From Brevundimonas sp. (GTDB lineage: Bacteria > Pseudomonadota > Alphaproteobacteria > Caulobacterales > Caulobacteraceae), in the NCBI GenBank assembly GCA_004296955.1, contig SCVB01000103.1:1-64000 (forward strand): a stretch of 64,000 nt of DNA. Direction: 5' to 3'. Positions 16,926-25,363 of this stretch are shown here, one piece after another; position 1 is the stretch's first letter, and each line of letters opens with the position of its first letter. Under the pieces are notes generated by a model. It worked only from the letters and a program-made list of their open reading frames with translations, did not search any database and was not told the origin of the DNA. The position numbers and the translations under genes were made by a program.

Positions 16926-19900
16926 TCATTCGGCGGCCATCGCCGGGGCGGCGTCGCGCCGGGCGATCCAGGCCTTGAAGTCCTCCGCCGCGTCGGGGTC
17001 CTGGGCCAGGGCCGCCGCCAGATCCGCCTCGCCCCCGGCGTCGCCCATGGCCTGGCGGACGAGTCCGCGGCCGTAGAGCGAGGCCGTCTGGGTCGGGGCC
17101 AGACGCAGCGCCTCGTCATAGGCGGCCCGCGCCTCTTCGAGCCGCCCGAGCTGGAGCAGGACCAGGGCCCGGCTGTCGATCAGCGCCGCCTGTCCCGGCA
17201 GGAGGGCGAGGGCCGCGTCGCAATCGGCCAGGGCCTGGTCGAGGGCGAAGCCGGCCGTGGCCTGGGTCCAGCACAGGTTGTTGAGCATTTCGGGGTCGGA
17301 AGCGTGCTGGTCCCGGACATGGGCCAGGTCGGCGGCGGCGGCGTCGAGGTCCCCGGTCGCGGCCCGCAGTTCGGCGCGGAGCAGGCGCAGGGCCTCATCG
17401 TCCGGCGCCGCCTCCACGCCGGCGTCGAGGGCCGGCAGGGCGGCGGCGGGCGCGCCGCGACCGGTCTCGATATCGACCTTCACGGTCAGGGCCCCGATGT
17501 CGGCGGGGTTCGCCGCCAGGGCGGCGGCGATTCCGGTCTCCGCCTCTGCGACCTGGCCCATCTCGACGAGGGTGGCGAGCACCAGTTCGCGCGCGCCCGC
17601 ATCGTCGGGGCTCAGGGCCTGCACCGCGCGATGGTCCGCCAGCGTCCGGTCCAGGCGGCCCAGGCGGCGATAGGCCCAGGCGCGGCCAAGAAGGGCGCCG
17701 ATGTTGGAGCGGTCCAGGCGCAGGGCCACGCTGTATTCGATCACCGCGTCCTCGAACCGGCCTTCCTGCACGGCGAGTCCGCCGAGGGTCTCGGCCGGCA
17801 CCGAATCCGGATCGAGCTCAATGGCGCGGTCGAGATCGGCGCGGGCGCGGGGCAGGTCTCCCATGCGCCGGTACAGGCCGCCGCGATTGGCCAGCGCCTC
17901 GGCGTCCTCGGGCGCGAGTTCGATCGCCCGGTTGAAGGCGGCCAGGGCTCCTTCGAGATCACCGCGGGACAGGAAGACCCGACCGCGCTCGATGAGGGTG
18001 TCGATATCGTCCGTCTCGGCCGAAAGCCCGGCGGCGTCGCCGTCCGTGGCGCGATAGGCCAGCGGCGCCCGGATGCGGACCGGCGTGTCGTCGAGCGCGG
18101 CGGCCTGGGTGCGGGCGGCGGCCGTCTCGGCGGCGGTGATCTCGCTCGCCAGACTGCGGATGCTCAGCGCCATGGTCGCCACCCCGTCGTCGATGCGGCT
18201 GGTGCGCTCGAGGCTGTGCCCGCCGACTTCGAGCGCCACGTCCTCGCCGTCCATGGTGAAGCCCGCGCCCCCGGCGGGCAGGCGGACGGTTACGACCGAG
18301 CGGATGAAGTTGGGATGGACCACGACATAGGGCAGATCCTCGTAAGGACCCGCCGCCCGGGCCTCTGACACGCCCATCGTCGCGATCGAATTGGGAACCT
18401 CGAAGGCGCGACCGGGACCCGAGGCCTCCGACCACTGCAGCCGACCCTTTCCGGACATGGTGATGCGGAATTGCGCCGTGTCCGCATCATAGATGCCGTC
18501 GACGCTCTCGATCTCCATGCCGGGCGCCGCCCCGGCCCAGACGCCGCGGAGACCCTCGTCCCGCTGCTCCAGGGGGATGCTGCCGAACGAGGCCTGCATG
18601 ACCGTGGCGGTTTCGCCGACCAGGGTCATCTCCGCCTCGATCCGCGCCTCGGCGTCGAGGCCGGCGGAGGCGTCATAGGCGAGGTTCATGCTGATCAGCG
18701 GCTCGGCGAGCGGCGGCTGGGGCATGGGCTCGAGCCCGGCCCCGCCCGGCCGCACCGGCAGGGACCAGCGATAGGGCGGCACGGCGGCGCCAACGAGCGT
18801 CCGGTCGCCCTGGCGTGTGCCGTCGATCCACCAGACCCGGCCGTCGACCGTGGCGCGGACCAGCACATGGTCGAACACGCCCAGCATGGGCAGGCGCTGG
18901 TCGAGCCCGTCGCCGAAATTGGTGCTGACGAGCGCCGGTTCGGCCTCGATGCCGAGACCGCGCAACAGGGCGATCAGCAGGGCGGTCTTGGCCTTGCAGT
19001 CGCCGAAGCGGCTGCGCCAGGTGGCGTCGGCCGAGGCGGGGATCAGACTGCCCTCGCCCATGGCCAGGGCGAGGTAGCGGATATCGTCCTGGACCAGCCG
19101 GAGGGCGGCCGAGGCGCGCTCGGCGGGGGTGGCCCAGGCCGCGGCGATGCGGTCGATCTCGGCCTGCAGGGGCGATCCCTCCTCCAGCGTCGAGGCGCGC
19201 TCGAACAGGGGCGACATCAGGACCGAGACCTCGGACCAGTCACGATAATCGGTCAGCTCCAGCTGGCGCACATGAAGGAAGCGCGCCGGCGCATCGGTCG
19301 GAAGGGTCAGGGGCAGCAGTGGGGATTCGTCGATCTCGACCACATAGTCGCCGCCCTGGCGCCGGGGGGAATTCGGCAGGGTCCAGGGGGCGATGGCGCG
19401 GGCGCGGACCCCGCGAGCCGCAGGCCAGCTCGCCCGGACGTGGTAGCGCTCGACCGGGCCGCCGAACTGGCCGCCCAGCAGGAATTCGCCATGGCTGCCG
19501 GCGACCGGGTCGTGATTGGTCAGGGTGAAGGCGACTTCGAGCACGTCGCCGACACGCAGGTCGGCGGGCTGGAGGGTCGCGGTCAGGACGCCGTCCAGCA
19601 TGGCGGCTTCCAGGTTCTGCTCGCGCCGCAGGATGGCGAAATCCTGGGAGGCGAGGACGTCGATGGTCTGGTCGCCGCGGATGATGTTGATGGCGTGCAC
19701 GCGCAGGGTCTGGGCCCCGGGCTTCCAGCCGCCCACCACCGTGCCGGCGATCGACAGGCCCTGCACCGACTGGATCAGGCTGCGCGAGCGCGAGAAGGCG
19801 TGAGTGACGTCGTCGTCGAACCGCAGCTGATGGTCGAACAGCAGGACGCGGACCGGCGCGCCCGTCCCGTCGGGGGTCGCGGCCGGTCCGGTGTCCAGCC

Positions 19901-20006
19901 ACTGGACCCAGTCCGGAACCGGCGCCCGCTCCACCGTCTGCGCCGCCGCCGGAGCGGCCAGCAGGGCGACGGCGACCAGCGCCCAGATCAATCTCAACAC
20001 AGTCAT
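16926..20006 (-). CDS. DUF3857/transglutaminase-like protein with C-terminal TPR array
   Basis: A 1026-residue exported protein. The ATG at 20006 gives a signal peptide (LIWALVAVALLAAPAAAQ). A DUF3857 beta-rich domain covers about residues 50-210. A transglutaminase-like core follows, with the triad C337 (FGDCKAKT), H380 (FDHVLV) and D395 (WIDGT). The last 380 residues are at least eight tetratricopeptide-like repeats (first unit near DTLIERGRVFLSRGDLEGA). DUF3857-transglutaminase proteins are common in Bacteroidetes and Caulobacterales; the active triad suggests amide-bond chemistry in the periplasm, and the repeats suggest docking. Substrate unknown. Confidence 0.85.
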   Translation of the reverse strand: MTVLRLIWALVAVALLAAPAAAQTVERAPVPDWVQWLDTGPAATPDGTGAPVRVLLFDHQLRFDDDVTHAFSRSRSLIQSVQGLSIAGTVVGGWKPGAQTLRVHAINIIRGDQTIDVLASQDFAILRREQNLEAAMLDGVLTATLQPADLRVGDVLEVAFTLTNHDPVAGSHGEFLLGGQFGGPVERYHVRASWPAARGVRARAIAPWTLPNSPRRQGGDYVVEIDESPLLPLTLPTDAPARFLHVRQLELTDYRDWSEVSVLMSPLFERASTLEEGSPLQAEIDRIAAAWATPAERASAALRLVQDDIRYLALAMGEGSLIPASADATWRSRFGDCKAKTALLIALLRGLGIEAEPALVSTNFGDGLDQRLPMLGVFDHVLVRATVDGRVWWIDGTRQGDRTLVGAAVPPYRWSLPVRPGGAGLEPMPQPPLAEPLISMNLAYDASAGLDAEARIEAEMTLVGETATVMQASFGSIPLEQRDEGLRGVWAGAAPGMEIESVDGIYDADTAQFRITMSGKGRLQWSEASGPGRAFEVPNSIATMGVSEARAAGPYEDLPYVVVHPNFIRSVVTVRLPAGGAGFTMDGEDVALEVGGHSLERTSRIDDGVATMALSIRSLASEITAAETAAARTQAAALDDTPVRIRAPLAYRATDGDAAGLSAETDDIDTLIERGRVFLSRGDLEGALAAFNRAIELAPEDAEALANRGGLYRRMGDLPRARADLDRAIELDPDSVPAETLGGLAVQEGRFEDAVIEYSVALRLDRSNIGALLGRAWAYRRLGRLDRTLADHRAVQALSPDDAGARELVLATLVEMGQVAEAETGIAAALAANPADIGALTVKVDIETGRGAPAAALPALDAGVEAAPDDEALRLLRAELRAATGDLDAAAADLAHVRDQHASDPEMLNNLCWTQATAGFALDQALADCDAALALLPGQAALIDSRALVLLQLGRLEEARAAYDEALRLAPTQTASLYGRGLVRQAMGDAGGEADLAAALAQDPDAAEDFKAWIARRDAAPAMAAE

Positions 20007-20089
20007 GCGCCGCCCGTCCCCAAACAACCCGTCCCGTCTAACACGGAACGCGCGCATGGCCAGAGGATGCGCGGGGACGGCGAACCGGT

Positions 20090-20536
20090 CTAGAAGCGGC
20101 GGACCATCAGGACGCCGCCCAGCACCATCAGCACGCCGGCGGCGCGGCCCCAGCTGATCGTCTGTCTGGGCACGCCCATGGCGCCGAAATGGTCGAGGCC
20201 GACGCTGAGCAGCAGCTGGCCGGCGACCATCAGGGTGATGGTGGTGGCCACGCCCAGACGGGGCACGCCCCAAGCCGCCGCGACCACGAAGATGGCGCCG
20301 TACAGCCCCCCGACCCAGGCGTACCAGGGCAGGCCCCGCGAGGCGGCCATGTCCGGCTTGGCCTGGAGCAGGACCGCGAGGATGCCGAGGGCGGCCGTGC
20401 CGACGGCGAAGGAGACGAAGGCCGCGTTCACCGGCGAGCCGACGGCGGTCATCATCTTCGCGTTGGTGGGCGCCTGAAGGGCGGTGGCGGCGCCGCCGAA
20501 GACGACGGCGATCATGGCGAGGAGGGTCGGGTTCAT
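20090..20536 (-). CDS. YdcZ-type DMT-superfamily membrane protein
   Basis: A 148-residue protein with five hydrophobic helices, matching the DMT_YdcZ family (PF04657): AALQAPTNAKMMTAVGSPVNAAFVSF near residue 20 and RAAGVLMVLGGVLMVRRF at the end. The ATG at 20536 is chosen over an upstream one at 20563. Family members are half-size drug/metabolite transporters and probably act as dimers. Substrate unknown; divergent from the S41-like gene. Confidence 0.8.
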   Translation of the reverse strand: MNPTLLAMIAVVFGGAATALQAPTNAKMMTAVGSPVNAAFVSFAVGTAALGILAVLLQAKPDMAASRGLPWYAWVGGLYGAIFVVAAAWGVPRLGVATTITLMVAGQLLLSVGLDHFGAMGVPRQTISWGRAAGVLMVLGGVLMVRRF

Positions 20537-20615
20537 GGACGCAGGCTTAGCCGAACTGCGCAAATGACCAAAGCTTAACTGGTCGACCGCCCTGGTTGGT
20601 TTTTATTGGCCGACC

Positions 20616-22064
20616 ATGATCCGAGCCCTCGTTCTCGTCGCCTCGGCCGCCGCCGCCCTGCTCGCCAGCCCCGCTGGGGCGCAGACTCCGCCCGACCGCG
20701 ACTGGGCGGCGACCACCCGGACAGACGTCGAGGCCGCCTACGCGCTGCTGAACGACAACCATCCGGGCGCGCTGCCGCAGATCGGCGACACGGACTTCCG
20801 GCGACGGCTGGACGAGGGCCGGGCGCTGGCGTTGGAACGGGCGGCGCGCGTGTCGGGCGCCGGGGGGCATCGCGCCGTCCTGAACGCCTTCGCGGGCGGC
20901 ATGGGCGATCGGCACATCGCCTTCCAGCCGGCCGGGCCAGCGTCGTGGACCTGGGCGGGCCTCGTCTTCCGCAAGGCCGGGGCCGAATGGCGGGTGTCGG
21001 CGCACGAGCCGGACCCGGGCGAGGCCGACCTGGCCGACGCCGTGCTGGTCGACTGCGACGGCGCAGCCGCGGAGGCGACGGCACAGGCGTGGCTCGACGG
21101 CTTCCAGCTGGACTGGTCGGTCGAGGCCCAGCGCGAGCGGCGCGGCGCCCTGCTGTTGCTCGACAACGGCAACCCCTTGCTCAACCGACCCGCGACCTGC
21201 CGCTTCGAGACCGCCGACGGCACGGTCGAGCGCGCGATGCGGTGGCGCGAAATCACGTCGCAGACCCTGCAGCCGCTGCTGAACGCCGCCTATCGCGGAC
21301 GCCGCGCGGGCATGGGGCTGCGGCCCTTCGCCGGCGGCGACTGGATCGCCCTGCAGACCCTCGGCGACGGGGCCAGCGCCGTCGTCGAAGCCGTCCGGGC
21401 CGACGCCGCACGCCTGCGCGCCTCGCCGGTGGTGGTGCTGGACATGCGCGGCAACGGCGGCGGCTCCTCGATGCTGGGCCGCCAGATCGCCGAGGCGCTG
21501 ATGGGACGCGCCTTCGTACAGGCCCGCACCGCGGGCAACGGAACCTGCGGCGCCGTGTGGCGAGCGAGCGACGACAATCTCGCCTCATTGCGGTCGTGGC
21601 GCGCGATGGCGGCCGAACGCGGCCCCGAATTCGCCGCCTGGCTGGAGGCGAGCATCGCGAGCGTGGAGCGGGCGAACGTCGCGGGAGAGCCGACCGACGC
21701 CCCGATCACCGACTGCGACCCGGCGCCCGCGCGGGCCGGGACCGGGCCGGCGTCGCTGATGCAGGGCCGGCTGATCCTGATCACCGATGAATCGTGCTTC
21801 AGCTCCTGCCTGATCGTCACCGATGACTTCCGGCGGCTGGGCGCCCTGCATCTCGGCCATGCCACCGACCGGGCCACCCGCTATATGGAGGTGCGCGCCG
21901 AGCCCCTGCCCTCGGGCCTCGGCGCGTTCAGCACCCTGCAGAAGATGGCCCTGGGCGAGATGGCGACGGGACCGTTCCCTCCCGACATCGTCCACGACGG
22001 ACCGATGCACGACGACGCCGCGCTCGAGGCGTGGGTGATGGAGGCGGTCGCGGGTCGACGCTGA
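20616..22064 (+). CDS. Exported S41-like peptidase domain protein
   Basis: A 482-residue protein with a signal peptide (ALVLVASAAAALLASPAGAQ). The C-terminal half has the S41/tail-specific protease core: VVVLDMRGNGGGSS (about residue 275) and LILITDESCFSSCLIVTDDF (about 387-406), in which a Ser at the start of a helix is the usual nucleophile (here within ESCFSSC). Six or more cysteines suggest periplasmic disulfides. No PDZ domain is evident. It precedes the Lgt-like gene by 79 bases on the same strand and could be in one transcript with it. Substrate unknown. Confidence 0.75.
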   Translation: MIRALVLVASAAAALLASPAGAQTPPDRDWAATTRTDVEAAYALLNDNHPGALPQIGDTDFRRRLDEGRALALERAARVSGAGGHRAVLNAFAGGMGDRHIAFQPAGPASWTWAGLVFRKAGAEWRVSAHEPDPGEADLADAVLVDCDGAAAEATAQAWLDGFQLDWSVEAQRERRGALLLLDNGNPLLNRPATCRFETADGTVERAMRWREITSQTLQPLLNAAYRGRRAGMGLRPFAGGDWIALQTLGDGASAVVEAVRADAARLRASPVVVLDMRGNGGGSSMLGRQIAEALMGRAFVQARTAGNGTCGAVWRASDDNLASLRSWRAMAAERGPEFAAWLEASIASVERANVAGEPTDAPITDCDPAPARAGTGPASLMQGRLILITDESCFSSCLIVTDDFRRLGALHLGHATDRATRYMEVRAEPLPSGLGAFSTLQKMALGEMATGPFPPDIVHDGPMHDDAALEAWVMEAVAGRR

Positions 22065-22143
22065 CCTCGGCGGCGGCGGACGCGGGGACAGGCCGGAGAG
22101 GTTGGAGGTTGCTGCGGGCCGGCGGGCGTGGCCTGTTCGACCC

Positions 22144-22932
22144 ATGACCGTCGTCCCGACCCTGCCCGGCATTCACCTGCTTTTCGACCTGCTGGGCTGG
22201 GCCGGCGGGGCCGGGCTGGGCCTTCTCCTGTACCGCTGGCGTCTGCGCGGGCTGGCGGACCGGACGGCGCGGGCGGTCGGGCCGGGCTACGCGGCCTGCC
22301 TGGCCGGCGGCGCGGCGATCGGCGCCTGGCTGTCGGGCTCGCTGAACACCCTGATGTCGACGACGCCGTCGCTGTCGCACAGCATCATCGGCGCCCTGGC
22401 CGGGGCTGTGGTCGGGGTGGAGCTCTACAAGCTGGCGCGCGGGGTGCGGGGCTCGACCGGCGGATTGTTCACCGGACCGTTCACGGTCGGCATCGCGGTC
22501 GGGCGGCTGGGTTGCCTGTTCCAGGGACTGTCGGACCGGACCTATGGAACCCCGACGGCCCTGCCGTGGGGAATGGACCTGGGCGACGGCGTGGCGCGGC
22601 ATCCGGTGCAGATCTACGAATCGCTGGCGATGCTCGCCTTCCTGGCGGTCTATGTCGCCGGACTGGCGCGCCGGTCGCCGTGGGCCATGCGGCGCAGCTT
22701 CTACGTCCTGTGCATCTGGTACGGGGCGCAGCGGTTCGCCTGGGAATTCCTCAAACCCTATCCAACCGTGGCGGGACCGTTCAATCTGTTTCACCTGATC
22801 AGCCTGGGCCTGATCGTCTACGGGGCGGTGATGTATGGACGGGACCTCCGGCACGCTGACGCCGACGACGGAGATCGCGCCGCGCAAGGTCGCGCCCTAT
22901 CTGTTCCACGGCCAGACCACGAGCCTGTGTGA
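22144..22932 (+). CDS. Lgt-like (prolipoprotein diacylglyceryl transferase family) membrane protein
   Basis: A 262-residue integral membrane protein with about seven helices. Lgt-like signatures: GRLGCLFQGLSDRTYG (about residues 119-134), PWGMDLGDGVARHPVQIYES (about 141-160) and RFAWEFLKPYP near residue 200. Canonical Lgt has GRxGNFxNxE, and the two Asn are replaced here by Cys and Gln, so this is a paralogue and not the housekeeping enzyme. The start at 22144 is preferred over 22102. Its last 33 codons overlap the radical-SAM gene by 98 bases. Lgt moves diacylglyceryl from phosphatidylglycerol; a lipid-glycerol substrate is the best inference. Confidence 0.85.
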   Translation: MTVVPTLPGIHLLFDLLGWAGGAGLGLLLYRWRLRGLADRTARAVGPGYAACLAGGAAIGAWLSGSLNTLMSTTPSLSHSIIGALAGAVVGVELYKLARGVRGSTGGLFTGPFTVGIAVGRLGCLFQGLSDRTYGTPTALPWGMDLGDGVARHPVQIYESLAMLAFLAVYVAGLARRSPWAMRRSFYVLCIWYGAQRFAWEFLKPYPTVAGPFNLFHLISLGLIVYGAVMYGRDLRHADADDGDRAAQGRALSVPRPDHEPV

Positions 22933-24280
22933 GGTTTGCTACGGCCTGGTCCCGGCGAAGATCCTGATCGAGGACGACAAGGTCTTCTATCAGAAGCGCT
23001 GCCGCGACCACGGGGTGCAGAAGACGCTGATCGCCGACGACGTCCCCTACTGGAAGGCCCAGAAGGACTGGCTGAAACCCGGCGACCGGCCGTTCGCGCC
23101 GCAGACCCGCACGGACCACGGCTGCCCCTGGGACTGCGGCCTGTGCCCCGACCATGAACAGCATTCCTGCCTCGCCATCATCGAGGTCAATGAGGCCTGC
23201 AACCTGAGCTGCCCGGTCTGTTTCGCCGACTCCTCGGTCAAGCGGGAGGGACATCGGCCTCTGGCCGAGATCGAGACGATGCTGGACGTTCTGGTCGCGT
23301 CGGAGGGCGAGCCTGACCTGGTGCAACTGTCCGGCGGCGAGCCGACCATCCACCCGCAGTTCTTCGACATCCTCGACGCGGCCCGGCGGCGGCCGATCCG
23401 CCATCTGATGATCAACACCAACGGCCTGCGGATTGCGCGCGAGCCGGGGTTCGCCGAGCGGCTGGCGGAGTATGCGCCGGCGTTCGAGGTCTATCTGCAG
23501 TTCGACAGCCTGAAGCGCGAGGCGCTGATGGACCTGCGCGGGGCCGATCTGCGGGCGATCCGGGTCGAGGCGCTGGAGGCGCTGGAGAGGGTCGGGCTGT
23601 CGACCACCCTGGTGGTGACGCTGAAGAAGGGCGTCAATGACGACGAGATCGCGGACATCGTCCGCTTCGCCCTGAAGTGGCGCTGCGTGCGCGGGGTGAC
23701 CTTCCAGCCGATCCAGGATGCGGGCCGCAACGACGGTTTCGATCCGAAGACGCAACGCATCGTCCTGACGGAGGTGCGGCGCCGGATCGCGGAGGCGGGG
23801 GTGTTCGCGCTGGAGGATCTGATCCCCCTGCCCTGCAATCCGGACCAGATCTGCATCGGCTACGGCCTGCGCGACGGCGAGCGGGTCGTGCCGGTGACCT
23901 CCCTGATCCCGCGCGAACTGCTGGTGGCGGCGGCGCCGAATACGGTGACCTTCGAGGCCTATCCCGAGCTGCAGAAGCGGGTGTTCGACCTGCTGTCCCT
24001 GTCGACGGCCCAGACCGACACTTCGGACAAGCTGTCGGCCCTGCTGTGCTGCCTGCCCGAAGCGGCCGTGCCGGAATCAGTAGGCTACGCCGACACCTTC
24101 CGCGTGGTGGTGTCGCAGTTTCTGGACCGGTTCAATTTCGACATCGGCACGGTCAAGCGGTCGTGCGTGCATTTCGTCCAGCCGGACGGGCAGATCATCC
24201 CGTTCGACACCTACAACACCTTCTACCGGCCCGGCGCGCCGGGGGCGGAAGCGTTGGCCCGGGGGAGGGCGCCGCGATGA
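22835..24280 (+). CDS. Radical SAM protein of the MJ0619/tetraether synthase (Tes) family
   Basis: A 481-residue radical-SAM enzyme. The radical-SAM cluster ligands are C122, C126 and C129 (CNLSCPVC). N-terminal metal-binding cysteines are at 32, 35 and 56. An extra Cys cluster (GCPWDCGLCPDHEQHSC, 96-112) and a C-terminal CC plus CVHF...DGQIIPFDTYNTFYR complete the pattern of COG1964. The archaeal prototype MJ0619 was first assigned to pterin methylation and later shown to be tetraether synthase, joining lipid tails through radical C-C coupling. This bacterial homologue is paired with an Lgt-like membrane enzyme, which favours a lipid substrate. The activity here is inferred, not known. Confidence 0.85.
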   Translation: MDGTSGTLTPTTEIAPRKVAPYLFHGQTTSLCEVCYGLVPAKILIEDDKVFYQKRCRDHGVQKTLIADDVPYWKAQKDWLKPGDRPFAPQTRTDHGCPWDCGLCPDHEQHSCLAIIEVNEACNLSCPVCFADSSVKREGHRPLAEIETMLDVLVASEGEPDLVQLSGGEPTIHPQFFDILDAARRRPIRHLMINTNGLRIAREPGFAERLAEYAPAFEVYLQFDSLKREALMDLRGADLRAIRVEALEALERVGLSTTLVVTLKKGVNDDEIADIVRFALKWRCVRGVTFQPIQDAGRNDGFDPKTQRIVLTEVRRRIAEAGVFALEDLIPLPCNPDQICIGYGLRDGERVVPVTSLIPRELLVAAAPNTVTFEAYPELQKRVFDLLSLSTAQTDTSDKLSALLCCLPEAAVPESVGYADTFRVVVSQFLDRFNFDIGTVKRSCVHFVQPDGQIIPFDTYNTFYRPGAPGAEALARGRAPR

Positions 24281-24585
24281 GCGGACCGGAGCGCAGAGGT
24301 CCCGTGGTCCGGTTCCTGGCCTGGCTGATGATGGCCGCCGGGGCGCTGATCGCGGCGACCACGGGCGCATGCACCCTCTATGTGCTGACCGGTCTCGCCG
24401 CGAATGGCTCCGGCGGCTATGGCTCCACCGGCGAATGGGTCTTGCTTTCGCTGGTTGTCGGGGGCGTGCCGTGTCTCATCGGCATCGGCCTGTTCATTGT
24501 CGGCCGGAAGCTGAACCAGCCGAAAAGGTCCCTGACCGCAACCCCCGTCACGGAGCATGATGATGAACCCACGACCGGAGCGTAG
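24277..24585 (+). CDS. Small two-helix membrane protein A
   Basis: A 102-residue protein whose ATG overlaps the radical-SAM stop (ATGA, 24277-24280), so it is probably translationally coupled. Two hydrophobic helices lie at about residues 10-37 and 50-72, with a conserved GACTLYVL at the end of the first and a Gly/Ser-rich loop between. It is a paralogue of the next gene (shared pattern W-L-x5-G-x-LIA-x-T-x-GAC-x-LY and GGVP). I do not recognise the family. Confidence 0.7.
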   Translation: MSGPERRGPVVRFLAWLMMAAGALIAATTGACTLYVLTGLAANGSGGYGSTGEWVLLSLVVGGVPCLIGIGLFIVGRKLNQPKRSLTATPVTEHDDEPTTGA

Positions 24586-24826
24586 CCCCGCCGTCGTCTT
24601 CTTCGGCTGGCTGCTGATAGGGATCGGCGGCCTGATCGCCGTCACCGCCGGCGCCTGTTCGCTCTATTTCCTCGCCGGCATGCTGGGCGGCGGCGACGGC
24701 CTCGACGGGCTGATGAGCGGGCTGGGCCTGATCCTGCTTTTCGGCGGCGTGCCGATCGCCGTCGGTCTGGCGCTGATCTTCGCGGGACGGGCGATCAGCC
24801 GGCCCCGCGTCACCAGACGGGATTGA
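24557..24826 (+). CDS. Small two-helix membrane protein B, tandem paralogue of A
   Basis: An 89-residue protein starting at one of three consecutive ATGs (24557, 24560 or 24566 region), overlapping the end of protein A by about 29 bases. Helix one carries GGLIAVTAGACSLYFL and helix two carries LILLFGGVPIAVGLALIFAG, aligning with protein A. The C-terminus is basic. It overlaps the convergent NUDIX gene by 17 bases. Together with A it looks like a recent-to-old tandem duplication at the end of the Lgt-like/radical-SAM operon. Function unknown. Confidence 0.65.
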   Translation: MMMNPRPERSPAVVFFGWLLIGIGGLIAVTAGACSLYFLAGMLGGGDGLDGLMSGLGLILLFGGVPIAVGLALIFAGRAISRPRVTRRD

Positions 24827-25283
24827 CCTCTGCGCCGCCGAACGCTTCGGCCAGCCGGTCGCGGGTGGCGCGGTGCGCGTCGTCCGGCAGGTCGTGAGGG
24901 TCGAACCAGCCGATGTCGGCGATCTCGCCGTGGCTGGTGCGGTCGGTCAGGGCGAAGCGGTCGATGCGGTAGACCAGCACATGGTCGCCGCGGAAATGGC
25001 GCTCGTTGGCGTGGACGCTGACCAGGGCCGGGCGGCCCTCGACGATCAGGCCGGCCTCCTCGCGCATCTCGCGGATCAGGGCGTCCTCGCAGGACTGGCC
25101 GCGCTCGACGCCGCCGCCGGGCAGCCACCAGCCGTGCAGATAGGTGTGTTTGACCAGCAGGACCCGGCCCCCTGCATCCACCGCCACGCCCCGCACGCCC
25201 AGGGTCATGCCGCGCGACGCCCGGGCGTGGGCGAAGAACAGCGGGCGGGTGAAAGGCTCGATCCGGGTGCGCCACGTCGTCAT
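24810..25283 (-). CDS. NUDIX hydrolase
   Basis: A 157-residue protein with one Nudix box at residues 57-79: GGVERGQ, then the core REMREEAGL with R71, E72, E75 and E76 that bind the catalytic Mg. The first Glu of the consensus G-x5-E is Gln63. It should cleave a nucleoside-diphosphate-linked compound. Its neighbours on the other strand, 80 bases away, include a FolM-type reductase and FolB, so dihydroneopterin triphosphate is one candidate substrate. That is inference from position only. Confidence 0.88.
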   Translation of the reverse strand: MTTWRTRIEPFTRPLFFAHARASRGMTLGVRGVAVDAGGRVLLVKHTYLHGWWLPGGGVERGQSCEDALIREMREEAGLIVEGRPALVSVHANERHFRGDHVLVYRIDRFALTDRTSHGEIADIGWFDPHDLPDDAHRATRDRLAEAFGGAEVNPVW

Positions 25284-25310
25284 GGGGCGACGATAAGCCC
25301 TCGTGCGTTC

Positions 25311-25339
25311 TTGAACAGCCGGGCCGGGGCCTTTATTGG
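25311..25339 (+). promoter_or_regulatory. Candidate sigma-70 promoter before the 26-aa gene
   Basis: TTGAAC at 25311-25316 and TATTGG at 25334-25339 are separated by 17 bases. The -35 match is good and the -10 match is weak. It lies 25 bases upstream of the small membrane peptide ATG and divergent from the NUDIX gene, and would drive the peptide-FolM-FolB transcript. Confidence 0.4.
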
Positions 25340-25363
25340 CGGGCCTCGAACAGGAGTTCCCCC

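Noticed and set aside
22144-22932. Calling this gene the housekeeping lgt
   Set aside because: The GNFxN asparagines are replaced and the gene is tied to a radical-SAM protein, so it is annotated as an Lgt-like paralogue.
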